64,000 nucleotides of DNA from the NCBI GenBank assembly GCA_037129695.1, contig JBAXUL010000002.1, positions 38,209-102,208 of the forward strand, in the 5' to 3' direction. The stretch is from CAINVV01 sp037129695. GTDB lineage: Bacteria > Bacteroidota > Bacteroidia > Bacteroidales > Prolixibacteraceae. How positions within the stretch are numbered: position 1 is the stretch's first letter; each line of letters starts with the position of its first letter. The translations under genes were made by a program, and so were the position numbers. Shown here one piece after another: positions 18,463-27,353 of this stretch. The notes under the pieces are model-generated. The model made no database searches. It had not been told where the DNA came from and worked only from the letters and a program-made list of their open reading frames with translations.

Positions 18463-18756
18463 GTAATGAATTGGAAGTACTCATCACAACTTAGTGATTG
18501 ATTTAGGACAACTTATTTGTTGATCCCGTCATACATCAGGGATGCAAAATGGGAAAAGAGAGCTAAAAAACTGATTGAAATATTTGATTATCAATTTTTT
18601 GTGGTTTGATGAAATTCTCTACAGTCTCTTTTGCCTTGTGGCATCGCCAAACTTAATATCTATGCGTTCTTTGCTATACAATTTGGGGTTTTCGATTTCT
18701 GGGTATTTTGCTTGATTTAGACTATCTTAGTCCGTTCAATTCCTTAGTTAGCGTGT

Positions 18757-19452
18757 ATGAGACCAATACTTGAATCAGATCGGGAGTTTATTTGCGATAT
18801 TCAGGCACCTTGTTTCCAGTCGCTGACACCGGAAGAAGCAGAATTGGTAAGAGCCAGTAAAACGCAGGTTATGTTCCGCAAGGGAGATCATCTCACCAAA
18901 CAGGGAGCGTTTGCCTCCTATTCCTTGTTCGTTATCAATGGGTTGGCCAGACAGTACATCGAGGGAGATGGCTCCAGGGATTTCAACCTGAGGATCATAC
19001 AGGCAGGCGAATTCCTTGGGCTTTCAGCGGTCTTTACCAAAAACACTTTTAACTACTCCTCGGTGGCCCTGACTGATTGTCAGGTATTCTTGGTGGAAAA
19101 AGATGCCATTGTGAAGGTGGTTCAACAGAATGGGGCCTTTGGCTTCAATCTGATCAGGCGATATTGTGAGCAAAATGGGAATCTGCTGGAATCTTTGCGG
19201 CATATTCTATATAGGCAGATGAACGGTCGGATTGCAGATACCCTGTTGTATATCGGTTCACTTCAAACCAGGATCCCTGAAATATTTCAATTGCTTTCAC
19301 GCAAAGACCTTGCCGACTTTGCCGGCATCTCGACAGAGAGTTGTGTGAAACTGTTGAAAAATTTTGAGAAGGATGGTCTGATTCAATTAAATGAAAAGGA
19401 TATTGTGATTGTCAATCTGAACGGATTGACTGAAATAAGCAAAAAAGGATAA
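18757..19452 (+). CDS. Crp/Fnr-family transcription regulator (second)
   Basis: 231 aa with the same two-domain plan as the regulator at 12612: N-terminal effector barrel (QVMFRKGDHLTKQGAFASYSLFV) and C-terminal helix-turn-helix (LSRKDLADFAGISTESCVKLLKNF). Cys residues are scattered and not in the FNR pattern. The sigma-factor gene begins 21 bases downstream, so the regulator may lead a stress operon. The two regulators are clearly related within the ST-E-S recognition helix and could see related sites. Confidence 0.9.
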   Translation: MRPILESDREFICDIQAPCFQSLTPEEAELVRASKTQVMFRKGDHLTKQGAFASYSLFVINGLARQYIEGDGSRDFNLRIIQAGEFLGLSAVFTKNTFNYSSVALTDCQVFLVEKDAIVKVVQQNGAFGFNLIRRYCEQNGNLLESLRHILYRQMNGRIADTLLYIGSLQTRIPEIFQLLSRKDLADFAGISTESCVKLLKNFEKDGLIQLNEKDIVIVNLNGLTEISKKG

Positions 19453-19473
19453 ATTCAGTGATCGATATTACAA

Positions 19474-20055
19474 ATGACTGATGCCGAAGTTATTGATAGA
19501 ATAAATAGCGGTGACCGAAATTTGTACCGTCTGCTGGTTGAGCGGTATCAACCCATGGTATTTCGTACTTGCATGGGCTTTTTGCACGACAAGGAGGATT
19601 CAGATGATCTTACGCAGGATATATTTATTCAAACCTACCAGACACTCACTGCATTTAAGGGGGATGCCTCCTTTTCGACATGGATTTACCGTATTTCGGT
19701 GAATGCTTCGTTAAACAGGATACGAAAATCTTCCAAAAATAAATTTCTGCAGCGGCTTGAAAATGTGTTTGGCAGTGAAAAGAGCAGAGAATATTCATTT
19801 CCTGCTTCCGATACAGAGAATCCGGAGAATATCTTAATTCACGCAGAAAGGAATGAATGGGTAGAGAAAGCCCTGAACAGTTTGCCTGAGAAACAGCGTA
19901 TTGCCATTGTGCTTAGCAAGTATGATGATCTTTCGCAAAAGGAGATAGCCGAAATCATGGAGACCACCGAAGGTGCCGTTGAAGCTTTGATTCAGCGGGC
20001 CAAAGCCAACCTTCGGGATAAATTATCCTCCCTGTACAAAAAAAGTAAGAATTGA
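19474..20055 (+). CDS. ECF RNA polymerase sigma factor
   Basis: 193 aa with sigma region 2 (YQPMVFRTCMGFLHDKEDSDDLTQDIF, core-binding and -10 recognition) and region 4 (LPEKQRIAIVLSKYDDLSQKEIAEIM) with its helix-turn-helix. Length and order are standard for the group. A zinc-finger-type anti-sigma gene follows 48 bases downstream, which is typical for an envelope-stress switch. Confidence 0.93.
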   Translation: MTDAEVIDRINSGDRNLYRLLVERYQPMVFRTCMGFLHDKEDSDDLTQDIFIQTYQTLTAFKGDASFSTWIYRISVNASLNRIRKSSKNKFLQRLENVFGSEKSREYSFPASDTENPENILIHAERNEWVEKALNSLPEKQRIAIVLSKYDDLSQKEIAEIMETTEGAVEALIQRAKANLRDKLSSLYKKSKN

Positions 20056-20103
20056 CCGTAGGAAAAATATAAGTTTTGTTTCTAACCATTAAACTCAATT
20101 AAA

Positions 20104-20535
20104 ATGAACTGTCAGTTATGCCAAAAAGAATTCGATGCGTACCGCGAGGACAAATTGTCCGGGGTGGTGCGAGTTCAGGTTGAAGCACATCTGGAGAGTT
20201 GCCCGGATTGTTCTGTAAGCTATCAATTACTTATTCTTGCCAATAAGGTAATGGATGCTGAAAAGGAAACCCAGTCAAATCCCTTTCTTGTCACCCGGAT
20301 TATGTCCGGTATTGAAGAAATGGAAAGCAAAAACAGAAGTTTTCAACCTATTCTGACCTATCAGAGAATTTTGAAGCCTATTTTGATTGGTGTTTCGCTT
20401 GCAGCAGCCATATTTTCCGGAGTTGTGCTTGGCAGTACGTATCTGTCAACGGAATCAGACCAGAGAGTACCGGTTGAACTTTCTTACATGAACGATGCAG
20501 CCCTTGAATCGGTTGATCTGATTTCTCAACTTTAA
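20104..20535 (+). CDS. membrane anti-sigma factor with zf-HC2 domain
   Basis: 143 aa. The N-terminal zinc site uses MNCQLC and H-L-E-S-C-P-D-C (HxxxCxxC), the ZAS motif of anti-sigma factors. One membrane segment (about residues 95-115) separates the cytoplasmic zinc domain from a short periplasmic tail. It would hold the upstream ECF sigma factor until a signal arrives. Confidence 0.88.
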   Translation: MNCQLCQKEFDAYREDKLSGVVRVQVEAHLESCPDCSVSYQLLILANKVMDAEKETQSNPFLVTRIMSGIEEMESKNRSFQPILTYQRILKPILIGVSLAAAIFSGVVLGSTYLSTESDQRVPVELSYMNDAALESVDLISQL

Positions 20536-20545
20536 TTCGAAAGAG

Positions 20546-21100
20546 ATGAAAGCAGAAAACAAAAATTCGATGATGGTTTGGGCGATTGTGGTACTTGCAA
20601 TCATGAATATTTCAACGATTCTGACCGTGGTGTACTACAAGGTTCAATCAGGCAAGACAGCAATTGGTACGACTGCCGACTCAAAACAGAAAGAGGCTGA
20701 TTCAGAGAAATTTAGCGGCCGCTATTTCCGGGATCAGTTGAATCTTAGCAACGAACAAATGGAGAAATTCAAAGCAGTAAACCCTGCTTTCAGACCAAAG
20801 GCAAGGAATATTACTTTCGCGTTAGCTAGCAAACGGAAGGAAATGCTTGCCGAAATGGCAGCCGTTCAAAGTGATACTTCCAGGTTAAATGTGCTTTCCG
20901 ATTCAATTGGGCGGTTACATAGCGACTTAAAGAAGATATCCTACAGGTACTATCTGGGCATTAAAAGTATTTGCGATCCTGAACAACAAAGAAAGCTGGA
21001 ACAAATCTTCAGTGAAATGTTTAGCAACGATGTGCCAATAGGTTCCACGGGCAAGGGAGGTCCAAAAGGTTGGCAGGGCGGAAAGCGGTTCGGTAATTGA
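20546..21100 (+). CDS. membrane-anchored periplasmic Spy/CnrR-like sensor protein
   Basis: 184 aa. A membrane segment (about residues 10-28) precedes a helical domain with YFRDQLNLSNEQMEKFKAVN, the LTxxQ-like start of Spy/CpxP/CnrR/ZraP-type helical hairpins, and a C-terminal DPEQQRKLEQIFSEMF helix. In heavy-metal and envelope stress systems, such proteins sit beside ECF sigma/anti-sigma pairs, as here. The gene starts 10 bases after the anti-sigma stop. A sensing role is inference from the family and neighbourhood. Confidence 0.75.
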   Translation: MKAENKNSMMVWAIVVLAIMNISTILTVVYYKVQSGKTAIGTTADSKQKEADSEKFSGRYFRDQLNLSNEQMEKFKAVNPAFRPKARNITFALASKRKEMLAEMAAVQSDTSRLNVLSDSIGRLHSDLKKISYRYYLGIKSICDPEQQRKLEQIFSEMFSNDVPIGSTGKGGPKGWQGGKRFGN

Positions 21101-21131
21101 GCAGAAGCAACGAATGAAAATTTCAAAAGTT

Positions 21132-21446
21132 ATGAAAACAAAACTTTATTTAACAGGATTGGCCCTCATCGCGATAACCGCCTTTGCAAGTGCACAAGAT
21201 CCGGTGGTTGCCGGTCAGGGAAATGGACGCGGCAGGTGCAATGGAACTGGCAAGGGTGTCGCTTTTGTTGATGCCAACAACGATGGAATATGCGACAATC
21301 AGAGCAACCGTTCGGCCAATGCAGCGGGAAACAAAGGAAATGGTACCTGCAATGGCAAAGGCCGGGGACAAGGCAAAGGCAGAAACTTCGTTGATGCCAA
21401 TAAGAATGGGGTTTGCGACACTTTCGAAGCCCGTGCCAACAAATAG
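21132..21446 (+). CDS. small secreted protein with two calcium-loop-like repeats
   Basis: 104 aa from the ATG at 21132, after which a clear signal peptide follows (KLYLTGLALIAITAFASA). The mature part is Gly/Asn/Lys-rich and contains two repeats, FVDANNDGICD and FVDANKNGVCD, each preceded by a CNGxGKG stretch. The D-x-N-x-D/N-G pattern resembles dockerin/EF-hand calcium loops, and each repeat carries two Cys. It is in line with the sigma-factor operon. Metal binding in the envelope is likely, but which metal is not shown. Confidence 0.7.
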   Translation: MKTKLYLTGLALIAITAFASAQDPVVAGQGNGRGRCNGTGKGVAFVDANNDGICDNQSNRSANAAGNKGNGTCNGKGRGQGKGRNFVDANKNGVCDTFEARANK

Positions 21447-21609
21447 TCCTTCCTACCTCACAGTGCTTTTAACGCACGAATTACTTCAATAAGCAGTTAG
21501 CTATAGTATTAATAATAAGTAGTTTAAATAGTATTTGTCAACTATTGGTGCAATAGCTGTGCCTTATTTAAAATCAATTTAATCGTCAAAAAAATTAAAA
21601 ACAATTATC

Positions 21610-22275
21610 ATGAAAGCAAGGAATTTTTTATTTTCAATGGCCATTCTTGGAGTATTTGCGTTGGCCAGCTCCTGTTCAGACAGTATTACCGGCGCAGTAG
21701 ATAACTCAGCCACTGGGGTAGTGACTCCGGATCTGAAGAGTGCGACTGTTCCTGTACCGGTTGCTTGTTTCTTAACAGGAACCATACCTGATGTAGCAGT
21801 TGCTGCCTGTGTGGTAACCGGAACGGTCACAGAAGCAGAAACAGCCGGTTTGTTGTTTATGCGCGAAGAAGAAAAATTGGCAAGGGATGTATATACCTAC
21901 TTCTATGCCAGGTATAAACTGCCTGTTTTTCTGAATGTCAGCAAAAGCGAGAATGCGCACATGTCCTCCGTTTTAAGGCTTATTACCGGATTCAATATAG
22001 CCGACAATAGCACGAATGATCCGGGGGTTTACGTGAACGCACATCTTATTGATCTATACAAGCAATTGATTGCCATGGGGGATGTTTCGGTGATCGAGGC
22101 GCTAAAAGCCGGTGTATTAATTGAGCAGACCGATATCAGTGACCTTCAGAAGGAGCTGCTTAAAGTAGAGAATGCTTCAGTTAAAACTGTCTATACCAAT
22201 ATTATGGCAGGATCCAATGCCCACCTGAAAGCCTTCATCTGGAATCTGAAAATTAAGGGAGTTACTTATCCATAA
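21610..22275 (+). CDS. DUF2202 ferritin-like lipoprotein
   Basis: 221 aa. A lipoprotein signal ends in LASSC (about residue 22). After a low-complexity linker comes the DUF2202 domain, starting FMREEEKLARDVYTYFYARYKLPVF, a four-helix ferritin-like family of unknown function. It follows the ECF operon by about 160 bases and may have its own promoter. The ferritin-like fold suggests metal binding, not shown by direct residues here. Confidence 0.82.
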   Translation: MKARNFLFSMAILGVFALASSCSDSITGAVDNSATGVVTPDLKSATVPVPVACFLTGTIPDVAVAACVVTGTVTEAETAGLLFMREEEKLARDVYTYFYARYKLPVFLNVSKSENAHMSSVLRLITGFNIADNSTNDPGVYVNAHLIDLYKQLIAMGDVSVIEALKAGVLIEQTDISDLQKELLKVENASVKTVYTNIMAGSNAHLKAFIWNLKIKGVTYP

Positions 22276-22318
22276 TCCTGAACAAATAACAAAATCACAT
22301 AGATCATGTCCCCTGTGT

Positions 22319-22418
22319 GACCGGTAAATGACCACCCCAGACCCGAATTAGCTGCTTAAAAGCGTTTAGCACAAAAAATGCCAGTGAAACAGGTCGGGAG
22401 TGGTCAATACCACCGGTA
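22319..22418. repeat. long imperfect inverted repeat between genes
   Basis: TGACCACCCCAGACCCG (22329-22345) is an imperfect inverted copy of CAGGTCGGGAGTGGTCA (22390-22406), and ACCGGT lies just outside on both flanks (about 22319 and 22412). The central part GCTGCTTAAAAGCGTTTAGC can form a further small stem. The element could be a structured RNA, a terminator or a small mobile-type repeat. Confidence 0.5.
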
Positions 22419-22469
22419 TTTCAAACAAAAACAAAAGCTAAAACTAAAACACCTTCAATATCTTAAACT

Positions 22470-23303
22470 ATGCAAAATAAATTTTCATGGAAGAGCTTTG
22501 TAAGCTTTTCACTGGCCTGGTCTTTTTTAATCATACTTATTTCCGGAATAGTTCTCTACATCGCTCCTCCGGGTCGGGTATCGAACTGGACCAACTGGAT
22601 GCTGTTTGGATTCACAAAAGCCGGCTGGCAGGCCATTCATACCATTTTTTCTACCACGTTTGTTGTCCTCTCCATTTTTCATCTTTTTACATTTAACTGG
22701 AAAGTATTTTGGTACTATTTCACTTCCAAAGCAGCCCAGGGAATCAATAAAAAGAAAGAGTTAATCATCTCAGCCATAATGATAGCGGTTGTTTTTTCAG
22801 GAACCTATTTTAATGTTCAACCTTTCAAAGCCATTATGGATTTTGGAGAATATACCACCGAAAGCTGGGAGATCAAGGAAGAGCAAGCACCTATTCCGCA
22901 TGCAGAAGTGCTGACAATCAGAGAGTTGTCTGCGAAGTATATCAAGATGTCGCCGGATAGTATTTTGTTGCTTATCAGGCAAAAAGGATTAAAAGTTGAT
23001 AGCGTCGGACAAACCATCCTGAAAATTAGTGAATTGAATGGTGTCACCCCAGCACAACTTTATTCGATGATTTTATCTGCCAATCATGAAGGCAGTATTA
23101 AAACAGACAGAAACCCAATTTTACAGGGTTTAGGTAGAAAAACTATTAGTGAGGTTGCAGTGGAATTGGGAAAAGATGCTAGTGAAATAATTAAGATTTT
23201 GAAGATAAATGGTGTTTCTGCAACTCCTGAGGATAAGATAAAATCAGTTTCAGAAATCACAGGTAAAACACCGATGGAAATTTTGGAAATAATCAAAAAA
23301 TAA
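22470..23303 (+). CDS. DUF4405-type membrane protein with extended C-terminal domain
   Basis: 277 aa. The N-terminal 130 residues carry three or four membrane segments with His residues (WQAIHTIFSTTFVVLSIFHLFTF), as in DUF4405 and related b-type cytochrome-like domains. After the last segment, repeated short helical units follow, such as ILKISELNGVTPAQLYSMIL and IIKILKINGVSATPEDKI, ending with SEITGKTPMEILEIIKK. Haem binding by the paired His is possible. No neighbour fixes its job. Confidence 0.7.
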   Translation: MQNKFSWKSFVSFSLAWSFLIILISGIVLYIAPPGRVSNWTNWMLFGFTKAGWQAIHTIFSTTFVVLSIFHLFTFNWKVFWYYFTSKAAQGINKKKELIISAIMIAVVFSGTYFNVQPFKAIMDFGEYTTESWEIKEEQAPIPHAEVLTIRELSAKYIKMSPDSILLLIRQKGLKVDSVGQTILKISELNGVTPAQLYSMILSANHEGSIKTDRNPILQGLGRKTISEVAVELGKDASEIIKILKINGVSATPEDKIKSVSEITGKTPMEILEIIKK

Positions 23304-23393
23304 ATTTCATTGAGTAAGCAATCAAATAAATTACAAGACAAATTGCTAATTTATTTATTACTTTAATCTTTTGGCATCCAATAATAAACTAGT

Positions 23394-24704
23394 ATGAAGA
23401 TTGGTATTTTATTCTTGCTTTTGTTGTTAAATAGTTGTACAGATTATAAGCAATCAAATCCATTTCAAATCGCCATTGAGCCATTTCAAATTACTGGATT
23501 GAGCGGAGTGCAGTCTTTTGCCTATGGTCAGCATGATGGGAAATGGCTGATAATCGGTGGGAGATCGGACGGATTACACCGTCGTCAGCCATGGGCAACT
23601 TTTGATGCCGGAGGGCAAAATATCCGGCTTACCGTAGTTGATCCGGTAGAAAAGCTTACCTGGTCTGCCCCTTTATCTTCATTGCCTGTTTCCATACAGG
23701 AGCAATTGAGTTCGACCAATATGGAATTTCACCAGGAAGGAGAATACCTTTATATTGTTGGTGGATACGGGTACAGTAAGTCGGCCGATGATCATATCAC
23801 TTATCCCAATCTGACGGCAGTCAAGGTACCTGATGCAATCAATGCCATCGTGACAGGGGATTCGTTGAGGACCTGGTTCAGACAAATCAAAGACGAACAA
23901 TTTGCTGTCACAGGAGGATATCTGAACAAAATATACCACACCTATTACCTGACTGGCGGACAGCGCTTTGAAGGCCGGTACAATCCAATGGGACATCCTT
24001 CTTACGTCCAGACATATACCAATTCAATCCGCAAATTCCAATTGGCCGACAATGGATCTGAAATAGTTATCTCCCATTTGCCGGGAATTACGGACACCCT
24101 CAACCTGCACAGGAGGGATTATAATGTCATCCCTCAAATATTGCCTGGCGGACAGGAAGGCCTGACTGCTTTTTCAGGCGTTTTTCAGGTAGGCGCAGAC
24201 TTGCCATTTCTGAATTGTGTGAATATTGACAGCTCCGGATACAAGGTAAATAACGATTTTTCACAATACTACAACCAATATCATTGTGCGCACATTCCAT
24301 TGTACAGTGCTGATTCCAGGGAGATGCATAATCTGTTCTTTGGTGGTATTGCCCAATATACAGATAGTGCCGGAATCAGAATCCAGAATGACAATGTCCC
24401 GTTTGTCAAAACAATTGCCAGGGTGACGAGAGACAGAACCGGAAAAATGACCGAATATAAATTGCCTGTTGAGATGCCTTCGTTTTTAGGAGCCGGTTCT
24501 GAATTTATTCCTGTCAGAAACTTGCCAAAATATGAAAACGAGGTAATTCAACTGGATGCCATTCAGCGGGATTCTACCTTGGTCGGTTATCTGTTTGGAG
24601 GCATTGAAAGTACCGAAAGCGAGATTTTCTGGAGCAATAATGGAACTCAAAGTTCTGCGAGTGGTGTAATTTTCAAGGTTTTTCTTATCAGGAAAAACGA
24701 GTAA
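23394..24704 (+). CDS. kelch-like beta-propeller lipoprotein, function unknown
   Basis: 436 aa. A lipoprotein signal with LLLNSC (Cys at about 15) is followed by a sequence with kelch-type repeats: WLIIGGRSDG, YLYIVGGYGYS, YYLTGGQRF, LFFGGIAQY and YLFGGIES. These are consistent with a six- or seven-bladed propeller anchored in the outer membrane. The lipoprotein gene at 24758 follows in the same direction. I do not recognise a specific substrate or partner. Confidence 0.65.
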   Translation: MKIGILFLLLLLNSCTDYKQSNPFQIAIEPFQITGLSGVQSFAYGQHDGKWLIIGGRSDGLHRRQPWATFDAGGQNIRLTVVDPVEKLTWSAPLSSLPVSIQEQLSSTNMEFHQEGEYLYIVGGYGYSKSADDHITYPNLTAVKVPDAINAIVTGDSLRTWFRQIKDEQFAVTGGYLNKIYHTYYLTGGQRFEGRYNPMGHPSYVQTYTNSIRKFQLADNGSEIVISHLPGITDTLNLHRRDYNVIPQILPGGQEGLTAFSGVFQVGADLPFLNCVNIDSSGYKVNNDFSQYYNQYHCAHIPLYSADSREMHNLFFGGIAQYTDSAGIRIQNDNVPFVKTIARVTRDRTGKMTEYKLPVEMPSFLGAGSEFIPVRNLPKYENEVIQLDAIQRDSTLVGYLFGGIESTESEIFWSNNGTQSSASGVIFKVFLIRKNE

Positions 24705-24757
24705 AATTACCTCTCTTGTTTAGTTCGTTTGATTATTACCGGACTCAAATCTGATCG

Positions 24758-25306
24758 ATGAAAACACGCTATTTGATCCCTTTTTTGATAATCATTTTTT
24801 GCGATGGATGTTCTCCAAAGGAACACCTGAAATTTAATAATGTGCATTTGGACGGTCGTCTTAATCAATTCGCCAGTGAGTTGACAAAGACAGGATTTGT
24901 AGTATCCGACACAACAAAAAATAGAGAGATCATCCTTAAAGGAGAATTCTTAAGTAAAGATTGTGAGATTCATGTTTTTGGGACCGAGAAAAATGATTTG
25001 GCTTACAAGGTGGTTGTCAGCATGCCAGTTGAAGTTCATGATTCACTCCAGGCTGATTTCGGAAAGATACAAAACCTGTTCACTTTGAAATATGGTACTG
25101 GATACAGTAAGTACCAGCAATATAAAAAGAGGGAAAGACTGGTGTATAAAGTGCCGGAGAGAAACGTAATGGCCGGTGATTTCACCAGGTATACCACAGA
25201 TTCGGGTGAAATCACATTGGAGGTCATGGAAGGATATATTTCAATCACTTATTTGGATAAACTGAATGATGATAGTAGGAAGAGTGAAATATTGCCTTTA
25301 AAATGA
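24758..25306 (+). CDS. hypothetical lipoprotein
   Basis: 182 aa with a lipoprotein signal (FCDGC, Cys at about 18) and a soluble part rich in beta-strand-like segments, including GRLNQFASELTKTGFVVSD. It resembles small Bacteroidota envelope proteins of unknown function, and no catalytic motif is visible. It follows the kelch-like lipoprotein by 53 bases and may be its partner. Confidence 0.6.
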   Translation: MKTRYLIPFLIIIFCDGCSPKEHLKFNNVHLDGRLNQFASELTKTGFVVSDTTKNREIILKGEFLSKDCEIHVFGTEKNDLAYKVVVSMPVEVHDSLQADFGKIQNLFTLKYGTGYSKYQQYKKRERLVYKVPERNVMAGDFTRYTTDSGEITLEVMEGYISITYLDKLNDDSRKSEILPLK

Positions 25307-25441
25307 GGTGTTGTATCATGAAGTATTGGATGTTAAAAGTTGTTGCATCTATTATTCTTTAAGTTTCTGGTGTTGAGTTAACCTAAACCTTTCTTCAACT
25401 ATCACAATGGGAATAAAAAGAAGTGGTTAATGTGCTATTTC

Positions 25442-25473
25442 TTGATTGGATTTATCCCATTTTGTTATCTTTA
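25442..25473 (+). promoter_or_regulatory. candidate SQR promoter
   Basis: TTG (25442-25444), a 21-base spacer and TATCTTTA (25466-25473) fit the Bacteroidota promoter with one mismatch in the -7 box, 25 bases before the ATG at 25499. This placement supports that start over the earlier in-frame codon at 25430. Confidence 0.4.
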
Positions 25474-25498
25474 CAATTATAGCATAATTCTAAAAAAC

Positions 25499-26956
25499 AT
25501 GGCAAAAATCGTTGTTTTAGGGGCTGGAATTTCGGGGCATACGGCAGCAGCCTTTTTGAAAAAAAAGCTGGGACGCAAACATGATGTTGTGGTTGTCAGT
25601 CCCGGGTCGTATTATCAATGGATACCATCGAATATTTGGGTAGGAGTAGGTAAGATGACCATTGATCAGGTGAGGTTTAAGTTGAAACCGGTATATGATC
25701 GGTGGAAAATTGATTTTCATCAAGCCAAGGCTACTGCAATCTTTCCCGAAGGGGGAACTACTTCAGACAGGCCGTACGTTGCAATAGAATATACCGGTGA
25801 GGATCATAAGGGGGAGTCTGCCATCATCGACTACGATTTCCTTGTGAATGCCACAGGACCCAAACTGAATTTTGAGGCTACCGAGGGATTAGGCCCTGGT
25901 AAGTTCACCCATTCTGTGTGTTCATGCGATCATGCTGTGGATACCTGGAAGGAGTTGCAAACTTGTATTCAACGAATGCAGCAGGGCGAAAAAATTCAAT
26001 TTCTTATCGGAACCGGTCATCCCGCTGCCACTTGCCAGGGTGCGGCTTTTGAATATGCACTGAATGTCGCCTATGAAATCAAATCACGTGGTCTGATGCA
26101 CATGGCCGAGATTACCTGGATTTCCAACGAATATGAACTTGGAGATTTTGGAATGGGTGGAGCCTTCATCCAAAGGGGTGGTTACATTACTCCCACCAAA
26201 GTATTCAGTGAGTCCATATTTGCAGAATACGGCATTAAATGGATTAAACGTGCAGGTGTGGTGAAAGTCGAGAAGGGGGTGGCTCATTACGAAACCCTCG
26301 ATGGACAGATGCATACGATCCCGTTTGATTTTGCCATGTTAATTCCGGCATTTGCCGGTGTTGGAATGAAAGCATACAACAAGGCCGGAGAAGATATTAG
26401 CGGGGAGCTCTTTGTTCCCAACGGTTTAATGAAGGTGGATGCCGATTATACCGCAAAAGCTTTTGAGGATTGGTCGGTTGAAGATTGGCCTTCTGTGTAT
26501 CAGAGTCCGGCATTTAAAAACATTTTCGCCACAGGAATCGCGTTCGCTCCTCCTCATCAGATTTCCAAACCAATGAAGAGTCCGAATGGGACGCTGATTA
26601 CCCCTGCACCGCCACGAACCGGAATGCCATCCGGGGTCATAGGGAAAATTGTTGCCCTGAATATCGTTGACCAGATTCTTACGGGTAGTACCGGTTTCAA
26701 ACACAAGGCATCAATGGGTAAAATGGGAGCTGCATGTGTTGTATCTTCCGGATATAGTTTTTTGAAGGGTAACGCAGCTACGATGACTGTTTTTCCAATC
26801 GTACCTGATTGGCAGAAATATCCTCAGTGGGGCAGGGATTTGAATTATACGATTGGCGAGGCCGGGTTAGCCGGTCACTGGATTAAACTATTTTTGCATT
26901 ACATGTTTATCCACAAGGCCAAAGGGTATCCATTCTGGTGGCTAATTCCTGAATGA
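25499..26956 (+). CDS. sqr: sulfide:quinone oxidoreductase
   Basis: 485 aa from the ATG at 25499, where the FAD motif IVVLGAGISGHTAA begins at once. The active-site Cys set expected of SQR is present: C141/C143 (HSVCSCDHA), C179 (GHPAATCQGAAFEYA) and C413 (GAACVVSSGY). The C-terminal end (KLFLHYMFIHKAKGYPFWWLIPE is its general region) is amphipathic and aromatic, as needed for monotopic membrane binding. The enzyme oxidises sulfide to polysulfide with reduction of quinone. A 52-residue gene follows 31 bases downstream. Compared with the flavoprotein at 14107, this is the better SQR candidate. Confidence 0.9.
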   Translation: MAKIVVLGAGISGHTAAAFLKKKLGRKHDVVVVSPGSYYQWIPSNIWVGVGKMTIDQVRFKLKPVYDRWKIDFHQAKATAIFPEGGTTSDRPYVAIEYTGEDHKGESAIIDYDFLVNATGPKLNFEATEGLGPGKFTHSVCSCDHAVDTWKELQTCIQRMQQGEKIQFLIGTGHPAATCQGAAFEYALNVAYEIKSRGLMHMAEITWISNEYELGDFGMGGAFIQRGGYITPTKVFSESIFAEYGIKWIKRAGVVKVEKGVAHYETLDGQMHTIPFDFAMLIPAFAGVGMKAYNKAGEDISGELFVPNGLMKVDADYTAKAFEDWSVEDWPSVYQSPAFKNIFATGIAFAPPHQISKPMKSPNGTLITPAPPRTGMPSGVIGKIVALNIVDQILTGSTGFKHKASMGKMGAACVVSSGYSFLKGNAATMTVFPIVPDWQKYPQWGRDLNYTIGEAGLAGHWIKLFLHYMFIHKAKGYPFWWLIPE

Positions 26957-26987
26957 TCCTCTATATAAATCATTGATAAAAAAAGTT

Positions 26988-27146
26988 ATGGCAAAAAATA
27001 TAGTTCGTGGTTATTACGATGAATCTTATCCTCCGATTCCTACCGGTGGAACCCGCTTTTGGCGAAGAAATCTGATATGGCAGTCCTGGCGGTTTATTGT
27101 CCTCAACCTAAAAATTATGCGCATTATTGTAGGGGGACACTCCTAA
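26988..27146 (+). CDS. small basic aromatic protein downstream of SQR
   Basis: 52 aa, ATG at 26988, TAA at 27144-27146. The start reads MAKNIVRGYYDESYPPIPTG; the rest is rich in Trp/Arg (RFWRRNLIWQSWRF) and ends MRIIVGGHS. The second half could form an amphipathic membrane-surface helix. It lies 31 bases after the sqr stop on the same strand. I know of no family for it. It may anchor or regulate SQR (inference). The coding look comes from clean codon use and its position; homologues would be needed for proof. Confidence 0.6.
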   Translation: MAKNIVRGYYDESYPPIPTGGTRFWRRNLIWQSWRFIVLNLKIMRIIVGGHS

Positions 27147-27353
27147 TCCGGTATGATATTTCTAATCGGCAAGGCAGGATGATTTGATTTCAGCTTGTTG
27201 TGGAAGGTCGTTGAGTCGCCATTCAGGGTGAAAATGCCTCCATATTAATCCATATCAAATAGCGAATATTCAGAAATGCAATGGGTTAAGCCTTCTGCTT
27301 AACCGGTAATTGACATTGTCAGACGGATTATTTGACTCGAACCATCTACAGGT

